Positions 34,638 through 44,344 of a DNA stretch of 64,000 nucleotides are shown one piece after another. The stretch covers positions 1 to 64,000 of the forward strand of contig DXJG01000004.1 of assembly GCA_019056805.1 (NCBI GenBank). Reading direction: 5' to 3'. Source of the DNA: Candidatus Baldrarchaeota archaeon (GTDB lineage: Archaea; Asgardarchaeota; Baldrarchaeia; Baldrarchaeales; DXJG01). Each line of letters starts with the position of its first letter. Position 1 is the first letter of the stretch. The position numbers and the translations under genes were made by a program. The notes under the pieces were generated by a model, which searched no databases, was not told where the DNA came from, and saw nothing but the letters and a program-made list of their open reading frames with translations.

Positions 34638-36188
34638 ATGGCAACTGACAAATCAAAGAAGTTTTTGTACCTATCCAGTAAAATGCCGGGAAATTCAAGT
34701 GTTGGCCAGCTAAAATACGTTATATATGACGGTATTTTCTCTCGTGCTATGTCAACTTTAACTGGTGGTCCTCTTTTCATAGCTTTCATTCTCTCAATGG
34801 GCGTCAGCAATGCTCTTATAGGTATTATTATAGGCCTCTCTTTTCTAAGTCAACTTTCTCAAATTTCAGCTATATTCTTAGTTGAAAAAACTGGAAAAAG
34901 AAAAATCATATCATTTTTAGCTTCTACCATCAGTAGGTTCCTATGGATAGCAATCGCACTTATACCACTCATTTTCTCGGGAAGTCTGGTTTTCCTTGCA
35001 TTAATTTTCCTAATAGCATCTTCTATTGCAAACATTTCCACCTGTAGCTGGAATTCGTGGATGAGAGACTTAATTCCCATGAATACAAGGGGTAGATTTT
35101 TTGCAAAAAGACTCAAATTGAGCTTTATCCCAGGTATGATTCTAAGTATCCTTGGAGGTATTTTCATAGATTATTGGAGAAAAAATTACCCTGAAAACGA
35201 GCCCTATGGTTATTCTTTTCTTTTCATATTAGGTGCGTTCTTAGGCCTGATAAGTTTATACTTCATTTTACATATTCCTGAAGCCCCAATGGAAAAGAAT
35301 AACGGTTCTCTTAAGATTTTAACTCAACCTTTTAGAGATAAGAACTTTAGGAAACTTGTAATGGCAATAGGCTTATGGAGCTTTGCAGTAAACATGGCTT
35401 CTCCATTCTTCACCGTATACATGTTAAAAATTCTCAATCTTTCAATCTTTCAAATAATGAGTCTAACAGTCATAAGTCAAATATTCAACATATATTTCCT
35501 AGGAATTCTTGGCAAACTTTCTGACAAATTCGGAAACAAACCTGTACTCACAGTGAGCAGCAGCACATTCATAATCTGTATCCTAGCATGGACCTTTACA
35601 ACCTTACCAGAAAAACACCTACTAAGCCTACCCTTACTCATAATAATACATGTATTAATGGGGTTATCGATGGCGGGTACAAATCTAACAATAGGAAACA
35701 TAGCTGCAAAACTATCAAACCCAAAGAACGCCACAACATATCTTGCAAGCATCTCCGTAATAAACTCCATATTCTCTGGAATCGCAGCCATACTCGGAGG
35801 GCAAACAGCAGATTTCTTCATTAAAAGAGAGCTCGCCTTCACACTAGAATGGAAAGAACCGGACAAAGAACTATCAATACACATTCTCGACTTTCAAGGA
35901 TTTGACTTCCACTTTCTACTAGCATCTTTCGTCGGATTCCTTTCCTTGCACCTACTAAACAGGGTTAAAGAAGTAGGTGAAGCTCCAACAGAAAAAGTTA
36001 TGCAAGAAGTTGTAAATGAAGTAAAAAAGGACTTGAAAAACTTAGCAACAATTTGGAAGCCTTATCGTAAAATGCCCCAAATCTTTCAATCACCAACATA
36101 CCTGATGAATGGAAGAAATATAAGAAGAGGAATAAATCCTCCACAACACCCAAACTTCCCTTACACCCATTTTTCTCAGGAAAACTAA
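34638..36188 (+). CDS. Major facilitator superfamily transporter
   Basis: The membrane protein has about 516 residues and roughly 12 segments. VSNALIGIIIGLSFLSQLSQI and the later GILGKLSDKFGNKPVL (the MFS loop motif, D-x-x-G-x-(K/R)) support the family. The N-terminal ~20 residues and the last ~80 are hydrophilic and probably cytoplasmic. GGAAG lies nine bases before the ATG at 34638, better than for the ATG at 34629. No substrate can be inferred. Confidence 0.85.
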   Translation: MATDKSKKFLYLSSKMPGNSSVGQLKYVIYDGIFSRAMSTLTGGPLFIAFILSMGVSNALIGIIIGLSFLSQLSQISAIFLVEKTGKRKIISFLASTISRFLWIAIALIPLIFSGSLVFLALIFLIASSIANISTCSWNSWMRDLIPMNTRGRFFAKRLKLSFIPGMILSILGGIFIDYWRKNYPENEPYGYSFLFILGAFLGLISLYFILHIPEAPMEKNNGSLKILTQPFRDKNFRKLVMAIGLWSFAVNMASPFFTVYMLKILNLSIFQIMSLTVISQIFNIYFLGILGKLSDKFGNKPVLTVSSSTFIICILAWTFTTLPEKHLLSLPLLIIIHVLMGLSMAGTNLTIGNIAAKLSNPKNATTYLASISVINSIFSGIAAILGGQTADFFIKRELAFTLEWKEPDKELSIHILDFQGFDFHFLLASFVGFLSLHLLNRVKEVGEAPTEKVMQEVVNEVKKDLKNLATIWKPYRKMPQIFQSPTYLMNGRNIRRGINPPQHPNFPYTHFSQEN

Positions 36189-36274
36189 TCTATACTACAT
36201 TCATACACTATTTCGCTTTATCTTAATAAAAATAGTCTATACCCATATGCAGTGTCAGTTATCTTGGTACATGT

Positions 36275-37186
36275 TTATCTTAAAACTTCCGTTACAGAAA
36301 CTAAGATTACTCCTATAATTATTAATATCGTCCCTAGAAATTGTCTCTTAGAAACTTTTTCCTTTAACACTAATACAGCCAAAAAGAGGGATAAAAGAGG
36401 TGCAGAAGTTGTTAAAGCAGTAGCACGTGCAGCACCAATCTCCGCCAAGCTAATATACAAAAACCAGTCACCTACACCAATCCCTAAAATCCCTCCAAGT
36501 GAAAGAACAAAAAAGGTCTTCCTATCAACATTAGCCTTAATATCATTAAACTTAACAACGAGAAGAGGAAGAAAAACAATTAAAAGAAACAGTATTTTTA
36601 AAGCATCAACTGCAAGGGGATCAGCAGTCCTCACAGATATCCTAAAAATAACTATTGCAATAGCCCAACAACTACTAGCACCCATGGCCGAAATAACACC
36701 TACAACCAGTTTTCTTTTCCCAAGAGGAGTTTTTTGTTCAGGAGCCTTATAAGAAACAAGCCAAACCCCAATAGATGCCAAAAACAAACTTACAATAAGT
36801 GTAAAAGTTATCACCTCTTCAAGAATAAAAGATGCTAAAAAAGCTACAAAAACAGGATACATAAAAGATATGGGGTAACCAATAGAAACACCTACGTTTC
36901 TTAAAGCAATCATATAAAGCGTATCACCCACAACTATCGCTACAATAGTCGCCACAAAAATAATAGTCAAATCATGAATATTCGTCAGAGAAAAATAGAA
37001 ATCATCAATTTTCCCAATAACAACAGCCAGTAAAAGAAGGAAAAGAAGTGTAGGAGCAGCTCTCAAACCATTAGTAATCCAAGGATCAGAAAAACCTGTC
37101 AATGCTTTCCTATAAAGAACAGCAGCCAAAGCCCATGAAAAAGACGCGAGAAACGCAGCTAAAACACCAACCACGTGTCCATTCAA
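36275..37186 (-). CDS. EamA/DMT-superfamily transporter
   Basis: The 303-residue protein has ten membrane segments in two EamA repeats. The first begins AFLASFSWALAAVLYRKAL, and the second GVISAMGASSCWAIAIVIFR has the same pattern. DMT transporters export or import amino acids, nucleotide sugars or other metabolites. The start is TTG at 37186, with GGTGAAT upstream. The overlapping plus-strand ORF 36252-36752 is its antisense shadow. Confidence 0.9.
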   Translation of the reverse strand: MNGHVVGVLAAFLASFSWALAAVLYRKALTGFSDPWITNGLRAAPTLLFLLLLAVVIGKIDDFYFSLTNIHDLTIIFVATIVAIVVGDTLYMIALRNVGVSIGYPISFMYPVFVAFLASFILEEVITFTLIVSLFLASIGVWLVSYKAPEQKTPLGKRKLVVGVISAMGASSCWAIAIVIFRISVRTADPLAVDALKILFLLIVFLPLLVVKFNDIKANVDRKTFFVLSLGGILGIGVGDWFLYISLAEIGAARATALTTSAPLLSLFLAVLVLKEKVSKRQFLGTILIIIGVILVSVTEVLR

Positions 37187-37462
37187 AGTCTATTCACCAA
37201 TTCTAGATTCTTAACGAGAGTATAAACACTCAAGAACACTCCAAATATAAATTTTTCACAAACAAGTAATAAACTCCATTTTAAGATATCTTTCTTTTAC
37301 AAGAAGACTTTCTAACTCGTATTCAAGTGGGTGAGATAAAAAGGCGCTACAAAGTAACAAGGGTGTCGAATGATATTTAAATAAAAGATGCGATACGATT
37401 ACAAATCTATAAATATTAAAAGAAAAGTTCTAAGATTAATAAAAAATAATTGGGTGAATATT

Positions 37463-37917
37463 GTGAGCGGAGTTGCTATAGAACATACAGTTGGAGACGT
37501 TTTCTTGGTTAGAAGTGGTACAAAAAGAGAGTTACTGCTGAATTCGCCAAAAAACTGGTCAAATTGAAAAGTGGAGATAAAGTAATCACTGGTAACAATG
37601 GCTACATTACACGTATCTTTGATGAGCCAGGTCCACGAGCTAAGTACGGTTCAATAATTGGTATTTGCCCGAATTCCGAATTGATTTTGAAAATACGTGG
37701 AAAAAGAATTATAGAAATCCAATTGATAAAGGGTATTTTTAAACTTAGTACAGGTTGCCCAATAAGTATGCCTTTCGCAGAGGTGCATTACACTCTTGGT
37801 GCCGCCCATTTTTGGGTAAATGTTGAGAGAGAAGGTAGCAATCGCTGTGGAGGCTGGTCCGATAGAAGTAAAACGCAAGAAACTTGGGAAGAAAATTCAC
37901 TTATATCGAATGTATAA
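37463..37917 (+). pseudogene. Decayed gene, part 1 (unknown family)
   Basis: A frame beginning GTG 37463 (SGVAIEHTVGDVFLV) stops at about 37567. The next frame, which is the track ORF 37564-37917, continues naturally from KRVTAEFAKKLVKLKSGDKV before its nominal TTG start, so one gene appears to cross a frameshift near 37530. A third frame gives VAIAVEAGPIEVKRKKLGKK at its end, hinting at another shift around 37835. I do not recognise the product. The whole looks like a broken gene rather than a 117-residue protein. Confidence 0.5.
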
Positions 37918-37927
37918 GTCACAGTAA

Positions 37928-38206
37928 CGAGCAACAGTATTTCTGAGAGACCTGAACCAGTTAGTCAGAAATTCAAGGACGCATACAAAAAGAACGATCT
38001 TCATATTTCCATTTGAGGAAATAAGACTAAAGACAAGTTCTGGCGAGATCATAGAAGTTGAAGATGACATATTAGAACACGAGATTCCAGCAAACGAAGA
38101 AGTAAGTGGACAGATCGCATTTATTGTTCCTCCAAACGAAAAAGATTTCATAGTGCTATTCGGGAAAAAGTCCGCCAAGAAAGAGGAAGTAGAAGTAAAA
38201 TTGTAA
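37928..38206 (+). pseudogene. Decayed gene, part 2 (DUF4352-like C-terminal fragment)
   Basis: A 92-codon open frame with no start codon near its beginning reads FPFEEIRLKTSSGEIIEVED and VSGQIAFIVPPNEKDFIVLF, then a Lys/Glu tail. It recalls the Ig-like fold of DUF4352 proteins (a strand with SG/DG, then a vsG-x-(I/V)-x-F-x-(V/I)-P strand). It is not in the ORF track because it lacks a start. It follows directly on the end of the upstream fragment, in frame with its stop. It is a fragment, or the tail of the same broken gene. Confidence 0.45.
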
Positions 38207-38422
38207 CAATCTTCCTAAATTTTTATTAAATCTTATAACCTTTTATTTTTACAGCGTATCATAAATCTCTTAGCTCCATTCATTGGGTAATGGTTGTTAG
38301 CTTCAATTACCTTAATTTGCATTCTAAGTAAAAGTGTCGTGAAAGGATGATTTTACGAAATGTCTTGTTAACTTGGTAACAAGATTACAAAAACGTGTCT
38401 TAAAATGCTTGGGGTGAGCATT

Positions 38423-39109
38423 ATGTACCTTGATGAGAAGGTCAAATCGTTATATGACAAGTATGCTAAGATCCCTTTGTTGTTATATTTAGATGCATTG
38501 TTTGGTAGAGCCACGGAGAATTCTATTTATCGAAAAAAGGCTATTGCTTCCTTAAAATTAACCGCAAACTCTATTGTTCTTGACGTTGCTTGTGGCATAG
38601 GGTTCAATTTCAAGATTATAGAGAGTTATTTGAAAAATAGCGGAAAGATTGTTGGAATCGATATTTCCCCCGAATCTTTGAGGGTGGCAAAGAAGAGAAT
38701 TGCAAAACATAAGTGGACAAACATTGAACTTGTGAATATGAGTATTACAGATTATGAACCTAGAATACGCTTTGATGCAATACTTTGCACATTTGCTATG
38801 GAGATAATACCAGATTACAAGGCAGCAATTGAAAAGATATTCAATCTACTTAAACCACAAGGAAGATTCGCTATGATAGGAATGAAACTTAGTACTAAAA
38901 TATCATACAAGCTTTTAAATCCTCTTTTTGAATGGTTTGCAAGAGAAGGAGGAATTGACCTACATAGAAACATCGTTGCGCTCATTAAATCAAAATTTAA
39001 CAAAATTGATTACTACGAAGAATCTTTTTCGGTTTCTATTACATTCTGGGTACATCTAAACCCTACTAACCTGAATATAACCGTGATGAATGTACCTTTT
39101 GGTGATTAA
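38423..39109 (+). CDS. Class I SAM-dependent methyltransferase
   Basis: The 228-residue Rossmann methyltransferase has SAM motif I VLDVACGIGFNFKII, then VGIDISPESL (the ribose-binding acidic residue) and DAILCTFAMEIIPDY as motif II. It resembles UbiE/Methyltransf_11 proteins in length and order. GGGGTGAGC precedes the ATG at 38423; the track ORF starts 18 bases earlier. The substrate is unknown and no pathway genes are adjacent. Confidence 0.85.
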   Translation: MYLDEKVKSLYDKYAKIPLLLYLDALFGRATENSIYRKKAIASLKLTANSIVLDVACGIGFNFKIIESYLKNSGKIVGIDISPESLRVAKKRIAKHKWTNIELVNMSITDYEPRIRFDAILCTFAMEIIPDYKAAIEKIFNLLKPQGRFAMIGMKLSTKISYKLLNPLFEWFAREGGIDLHRNIVALIKSKFNKIDYYEESFSVSITFWVHLNPTNLNITVMNVPFGD

Positions 39110-39180
39110 AATTCTATAAATTAATAAACTCCAATTTTTCATATTAATGAGTATGTTGAATCAAAGTGGAGGCTAAATTT

Positions 39181-39504
39181 ATGTTGAAGGAATCTTTCAG
39201 GATCGTGCTAATTACATGTGGCAGTAGGGAAGAAGCTGAAAAAATATCTAAAATTTTGGTTGAGAAAAAACTTGCAGCATGTGTTAATATTTTATCGAAT
39301 GTTAAATCATATTTCTGGTGGGAAGGAAAAATCGACGAAGCAGATGAACATTTATTAATAATTAAAACTAAAGCTGAGAAAATAAAAGAATTAATTGAAA
39401 GAGTTAAGAAAATTCATAGCTATAGTGTCCCAGAAATAATTTCTCTGCCAATTTTAGAGGGAAATAAAGAATATCTTAAGTGGATTGGTGACTCGTTGAA
39501 ATAA
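39181..39504 (+). CDS. cutA: CutA1 divalent cation tolerance protein
   Basis: The 107-residue trimeric ferredoxin-fold protein has VLITCGSREEAEKISKILVE, KKLAACVNIL and SYFWWEGKIDEADEHLLIIKT, all characteristic of CutA1, then the VPEIISLPI strand. It is complete. GGAGG lies ten bases before the ATG at 39181; the track ORF begins at GTG 39166. CutA is linked to metal tolerance, but its biochemical role is not settled. Confidence 0.94.
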   Translation: MLKESFRIVLITCGSREEAEKISKILVEKKLAACVNILSNVKSYFWWEGKIDEADEHLLIIKTKAEKIKELIERVKKIHSYSVPEIISLPILEGNKEYLKWIGDSLK

Positions 39505-39522
39505 AAGTGCGTTGAGATTTGT

Positions 39523-39882
39523 TTAAGCAGTACCAAGTAGGTCTATTATAGCAGCTAAAAGTATTAAAATGGCTCCTAGTCCACCACCGAAAATCAGAGA
39601 AACGAATCCGAGTACGAGTAGAACTGGCCAATTCATTTCGGTTTTCAAGGAGATTTTTATAACGTCATAACTTGCAAAGATAATTAGTCCAATTAAAATG
39701 AGTATTATACCATCGATTATTCGTCCTAAGCCGAACAATATCATTTTCCCATGAAACATCCATGAAATAGTTAAACTTATCCCAATGATGTAAGCAAATC
39801 CATATATCAATAGTAAAGTCGCGCCAATTAACGCTAACACTTCTGCGAGAATTCTAAACCCACTTTTACTCTTTTTCGGCAT
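39523..39882 (-). CDS. Small membrane protein with four transmembrane segments
   Basis: The 119-residue protein has a Lys-rich N terminus (MPKKSKSGF) and four hydrophobic segments (about 11-32, 45-68, 80-97 and 98-118). A glycine-rich turn (FGGGLGAI) lies between the last two. I do not recognise a family. It converges on cutA. Confidence 0.65.
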   Translation of the reverse strand: MPKKSKSGFRILAEVLALIGATLLLIYGFAYIIGISLTISWMFHGKMILFGLGRIIDGIILILIGLIIFASYDVIKISLKTEMNWPVLLVLGFVSLIFGGGLGAILILLAAIIDLLGTA

Positions 39883-40009
39883 AAAATCACCTATAAACTT
39901 TTAATGGTCTCATATTAACGACTTTACAATGTTCTTTTATCTGCCTTATTAATATAACTGGGTAAAAACTTATGTAAAATATTACGGTTAAAAGAAAAAT
40001 AAATTCGTA

Positions 40010-41272
40010 TTATGGAGTGAATTTTGGGAGTACCTTTGCTGCTTCTGGCATTACAAGTATTTTTGCATCTCTACCTTTCTTTGCAAAGGCCATTTCTAAG
40101 GCTTCATCTAAGTTTTTTGCTGGTTCCAGTCTGAAAGTGTTTTTTACTTCTTTTGGGTTCATTTTTGAAATCAAAATTATGTCTGCTTTTTCTTTTGCTT
40201 TTAAGAGGTAGTATGCTTTATGGCCGCCTAATCTGAAGTTGTTTTTTATTTCTTTTTCCATTTCTTCTGCGGTCTGGTATTTTTTCATCCATTCGTAGAA
40301 GACTTTGTGTCCATGTCCATCTCTACATTCAGCAGCAACCACTAATACTCCCCCAGGTTTCACTACTCTTAGGGCTGAATCTATTGCTTTGTAGGCTTGG
40401 TAGAGGTCTATGTCGGTGGGATATCCTCCTGCACTTACCAAAACTATATCTGCTAGTTTATCTACTTTCACTTTGTATATTTGGTCTACAAGTTTTACTC
40501 CTTGCATAAATGCCTCCTCTAAGTCTCCTGCAAAAGCTTTTACAATTTCTTTTTTGTGATTCATTACTATATTTACTATAAATTGGGGGTTTGCCATTTT
40601 TGCTGCTTCTGTCATGTCGAGATGTACAGGGTTTCCATCTAGGTTTCCTGTGGTTGCTTTTGGATGTGTTAGCATGGCATGATTATGTCTTATTGTTTCC
40701 ATACCGCTAATTGCTGGTAATACGCTTTTTCTTCCTCCTCCATATCCTGCATAGTAATGTAAACATACGTCTCCTGTCAATATTCTTACATTTGAATCAT
40801 GGAAGACTTTGTTGATGTAGACTTTTGTTTTATAGCTTGTTTCCCCGATATATACAAGGTCTTCGCTATTTGCATCATGTGGTAGCCAATTAACTCTTTC
40901 CAAAATTTCTTTCCCAAGTAGGTTTTCTGCTTCATCTTCTCTAATTTTTCTATGTGAGCCATGGCCAATAATTAATGTTATATTTTCATCGGGTATTCCA
41001 ATTTTATTTAGGTGGTCTAAGAGAGGTTTTATAATAATTTTACTTTTTATAGGTCTTGTATGATCATCAACAACAATAGAAACCGTATCACCCGGTTTTG
41101 CAATCTTATCTAATGTAGGGGTTCTTATAGGGTTTAAAATAGCTCTTAAAACTTCATCTTCTGGGTTTTCAACACCCTTAACAAAATTTGGATTAATAAT
41201 TCCAATAAGATTTTTATCAGGGATATCGATGTTCAAAGATGTTTCTCCATACTTCAATGCTATTTCAGTCAT
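40010..41272 (-). CDS. larA: LarA-family (DUF2088) racemase-like protein
   Basis: The 420-residue protein matches LarA, the nickel-pincer lactate racemase, in order: VVDDHTRPIKS, LIIGHGSHRKI (catalytic His region), then CLHYYAGYGGGRKSVLPAIS with the His and Lys that act on substrate and cofactor, and HNHAMLTHPKATTGNLDGNP. LarA homologues racemise various 2-hydroxy acids. No larB, larC or larE cofactor genes are in the window, so the substrate and even cofactor use are open. Confidence 0.87.
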   Translation of the reverse strand: MTEIALKYGETSLNIDIPDKNLIGIINPNFVKGVENPEDEVLRAILNPIRTPTLDKIAKPGDTVSIVVDDHTRPIKSKIIIKPLLDHLNKIGIPDENITLIIGHGSHRKIREDEAENLLGKEILERVNWLPHDANSEDLVYIGETSYKTKVYINKVFHDSNVRILTGDVCLHYYAGYGGGRKSVLPAISGMETIRHNHAMLTHPKATTGNLDGNPVHLDMTEAAKMANPQFIVNIVMNHKKEIVKAFAGDLEEAFMQGVKLVDQIYKVKVDKLADIVLVSAGGYPTDIDLYQAYKAIDSALRVVKPGGVLVVAAECRDGHGHKVFYEWMKKYQTAEEMEKEIKNNFRLGGHKAYYLLKAKEKADIILISKMNPKEVKNTFRLEPAKNLDEALEMAFAKKGRDAKILVMPEAAKVLPKFTP

Positions 41273-41463
41273 CTTTACATCCTCCTACATGAAAATTCAA
41301 ATCACAAAAACCATTAAACTTCAAGTACAATGGTTACCAACAAAAAGAAAGGTATATTATTAAAACTTACCTCTACCTACTATTTTTTCCCTCTAAAAAG
41401 ATAGGAAGGTAAATTTTGCCACAAATTCCTCAACATTTTATCATAGTCTCAATGGTAAGTTGC

Positions 41464-42525
41464 TTAATTTTTAGACTTCATCAAATTCTTTATATGATAT
41501 AAACTTAGACGAGTATCCCTTAGCATTGCTCTTTTCACAATTAATTCTTTTTGCAACAATATTTTTAACGCGTTTCGAACAGTTCTTCTAGGTAACAACG
41601 TTTTTTCCGCAATTTCCTTTTGGGTCATAGGACCTTCGTATTCAAGTACCTTTAAAACAAGTTTTGCACTTGGAGGAAGGCTTTCCTTCTCTTCCCATTG
41701 TCTTACCTTCATATACAATTTTTCTTTTAATGGAGTAAAAACTCCTTCACTTAACTTAACAAATAATGCACTATATTTGGATTTCTTTATTCTAACAGTT
41801 TCTTCTTCAATATTTCTTCTAATTCTTCCATCTAAAATTATTTCACATGTAACTGGACTCTCAATTTCATCTATAATAATCTCTCTATTATCAGATACGA
41901 CAAGAGGTCTTCTAGCTTGATTTAAACTGTTTACTGGAACCACTACTAATACTGGTGTATCATATGTAACTACGGGACCTCCTGCACTAAGTGCGTAAGC
42001 TGTGGAACCTGAAGGTGTTGAAACTATTACACCGTCAGCACTATCTCTCCACATAAACTCCTCATTTATTTTAAGGGTGTAGTGAATTAGTGTTGCGCTT
42101 CTTTTAGCGAAAATTGCAATTTCATTTAATACTGGCGGTGATTTTTCACCATCTACTTCAGCTTCTATTCTAGACCTTTCCTCAACCTTCCATTTTCCCT
42201 CTAAAATATTATCAATATAAGTGTCAAAATTTGTAGTGCTTGTTTCAGCGAGAAAACCTAGGTTTCCAGGCGTTCTAACGCCTAATAAGGGTATTTGTTT
42301 ATCTTTAAGTTCTAATAGTGTTTTTAATATAACTCCGTCATCTCCAACGCAAATTAACATATCTGCATCAATATCTTTAATAGGTCTTCCTTTTAAACCG
42401 ATTTTTTTAGCTAATTTTTCTTCTACAACAATTTCTGTGCCCTTAGATTTCAAAGTACTTACTATTTTCTTTGCATAACTGGTAAATTGACGCTTTTTAA
42501 CGTCAGTTGTAACACCGAAAAGCAT
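41464..42525 (-). CDS. nadK: NAD kinase fused to a C-terminal winged helix
   Basis: NAD kinase makes NADP. Family motifs are present: VGDDGVIL (usual GGDG has become GDDG), GVRTPGNLGFLAE, STPSGSTAYALSAGGP and the ILDGR strand. After about residue 275 comes a domain not normal for NadK: LPPSAKLVLKVLEYEG, TQKEIAEKTLLPRRTVRNALKILLQKELI, a MarR/ArsR-like winged helix. The total is 353 residues. AGGTGGA precedes the ATG at 42525; the track starts at GTG 42537. The fusion could make NAD(P) level sensing part of transcription control. Confidence 0.92.
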   Translation of the reverse strand: MLFGVTTDVKKRQFTSYAKKIVSTLKSKGTEIVVEEKLAKKIGLKGRPIKDIDADMLICVGDDGVILKTLLELKDKQIPLLGVRTPGNLGFLAETSTTNFDTYIDNILEGKWKVEERSRIEAEVDGEKSPPVLNEIAIFAKRSATLIHYTLKINEEFMWRDSADGVIVSTPSGSTAYALSAGGPVVTYDTPVLVVVPVNSLNQARRPLVVSDNREIIIDEIESPVTCEIILDGRIRRNIEEETVRIKKSKYSALFVKLSEGVFTPLKEKLYMKVRQWEEKESLPPSAKLVLKVLEYEGPMTQKEIAEKTLLPRRTVRNALKILLQKELIVKRAMLRDTRLSLYHIKNLMKSKN

Positions 42526-42702
42526 CTTATAATCCACCTATAGTTGAGTTGCTATTTCATTATCCAAGTTATAGGAAATTTTTGCCCATAAATGTTTTCA
42601 GAGTTGAAATTTTGCCTTCTCCCAAAAATTTATTGACCCAAGCAATATAGTAGAGAGAAAAACGCCAAATTTTATAACCTAGATTTTAAGAGGGATTTAA
42701 CA

Positions 42703-43629
42703 ATGCGAGAACAGCATATCAGAAAGCTTCAAAGAGAAATTGAGAAATTGAAAGAAGAAAAGAACGCAGTACTACTTGTTCATAACTATCAAAGACCAGA
42801 AATACAGGAGGTAGCTGACTATCTCGGAGATAGCCTTGGACTCGCAAAAAAGGCTAAAGAAACCAAAGCTGATATCATAGTTTTCTGTGGCGTTGATTTC
42901 ATGGCAGAAACAGCCTGCATACTAAATCCTGATAAAAAAGTTATAATACCCACCCTCGAAGCTCGCTGCCCCATGGCTGCTCAGCTACCCGCAGAATTAG
43001 TGAAAAAGGCGAAGGAAGTTAATCCAGAAGCACCATTCATAACCTATGTTAACACTCTCGCAGAAGCCAAGGCGGAAGCAGATGTTTGCTGTACTTCAGC
43101 AAATGCTCCTCAAATAGCTTCAGCCCTAAAAAGAAATCCCGTGCTAATGGGTCCAGATAGAAACCTAGCATGGTTTACAGAAAAAGAGACCGGTGTAAAA
43201 GTGATACCAATACCTCAAAACGGATACTGTTATGTTCATAAAAAATTTGATGCCGCTGATATCATATTCTTAAAGGAAGAGCACCCTGATGCTGTTGTAG
43301 TCGTACATCCTGAATGTGACCCTGAAGTTCAACGTTTAGCAGACTTCGTTGGTTCAACAAGCCAAATGGTAAAATTCGCGCATGAAACTGATGCAGAGAA
43401 GATCATAATAGGTACTGAAATAGGCTTAATTGATAGACTTAAACGCGAACTTCCAGACAAAACATTCATACCAGCGAACAAGGAAGCCATTTGCATCCAA
43501 ATGAAAAAGAATACGCTACAAAAAGTGAGAGATGCTCTACTCTACGAAAAACCTGTTGTTAAACTTCCCGAAGAGATTGCCAAAAAAGCCGAACGATCAA
43601 TTATACGTATGTTTGAACTAATGAAATAA
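42703..43629 (+). CDS. nadA: Quinolinate synthase A
   Basis: NadA condenses iminoaspartate and dihydroxyacetone phosphate to quinolinate, using a 4Fe-4S cluster held by three cysteines. Visible are [55 protein letters not shown] and STSQMV, with cluster cysteines likely in [15 protein letters not shown] and EAICIQM. The 308-residue length is normal. The product feeds NadC, whose gene lies about 15 kb away (58373-59239). It is divergent from nadK. Confidence 0.95.
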   Translation: MREQHIRKLQREIEKLKEEKNAVLLVHNYQRPEIQEVADYLGDSLGLAKKAKETKADIIVFCGVDFMAETACILNPDKKVIIPTLEARCPMAAQLPAELVKKAKEVNPEAPFITYVNTLAEAKAEADVCCTSANAPQIASALKRNPVLMGPDRNLAWFTEKETGVKVIPIPQNGYCYVHKKFDAADIIFLKEEHPDAVVVVHPECDPEVQRLADFVGSTSQMVKFAHETDAEKIIIGTEIGLIDRLKRELPDKTFIPANKEAICIQMKKNTLQKVRDALLYEKPVVKLPEEIAKKAERSIIRMFELMK

Positions 43630-43673
43630 CTATAATACACGGCTAAACTAATTTTCATAAGAGGATTTGTGTG

Positions 43674-44216
43674 TTATAGTTTTCTAGACATAAATATTTC
43701 ATGTATATATCCATTTTGAAGCCAACCTGGGATTTTTCCATGCTCAGTAAAGCCAAATTTTTTGTATAATTTGATTCCCGCAGGATTTGTCTCAAATACA
43801 GATAGATAAAGTAACCTTAGATGCAATCTTTTCGCCAGTAATATAGCATTTTCCATTAGAAGAGACCCAGCACCCAAACCATGATATCTTTCATCAACAA
43901 ACATGCCAATGCCGCCCACACCTTTTAAAACATCTTGATTATATGGTTCTACAGATAAGAACCCTATCGGCAACCCCTTTTTCTCATCTATACATGTCAA
44001 TGTATAGACTTCTCTTTTCGTTAAACTCTCCCAAATCCATTTTTTATCCACATAAACGAGACCTTCAAACACTCCCCGTCCCATAGTTCTAAACACATTA
44101 AACTCGTTAAATATTTCCTCAAACACGCTTAAATCTTCGTATCTTAGCCCACGAACTTTAAACGAGTACTCTTTTACCTTCTCCACTTTTCTTAACGGAT
44201 ATAACTCCTCTGACAC
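43674..44216 (-). CDS. GNAT N-acetyltransferase 1
   Basis: This 180-residue acetyltransferase has the acetyl-CoA motif VDERYHGLGAGSLLMENAI and then LYLSVFETNPAGIKLYKKFGF, the standard C-terminal part of the GNAT fold. The substrate is not known. The gene ends in SRKL* and seems complete. The TnpB element lies immediately upstream, so part of its promoter may be displaced. Confidence 0.85.
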   Translation of the reverse strand: MSEELYPLRKVEKVKEYSFKVRGLRYEDLSVFEEIFNEFNVFRTMGRGVFEGLVYVDKKWIWESLTKREVYTLTCIDEKKGLPIGFLSVEPYNQDVLKGVGGIGMFVDERYHGLGAGSLLMENAILLAKRLHLRLLYLSVFETNPAGIKLYKKFGFTEHGKIPGWLQNGYIHEIFMSRKL

Positions 44217-44344
44217 GTAATTTCTAGCAACATTAAATTTATACTTGTCACAGTTTCTACCGCCAAGGAAGCCCAGAACTTTAGTTCTGGGAGGAATTGG
44301 CGGAAGTTATTTATATCTTTAACTACCACACTAATACGGTGCAG

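Noticed and set aside
36252-36752. 166-residue ORF on the plus strand
   Set aside because: It is antisense to the EamA transporter, whose ten membrane segments and repeat structure are convincing.
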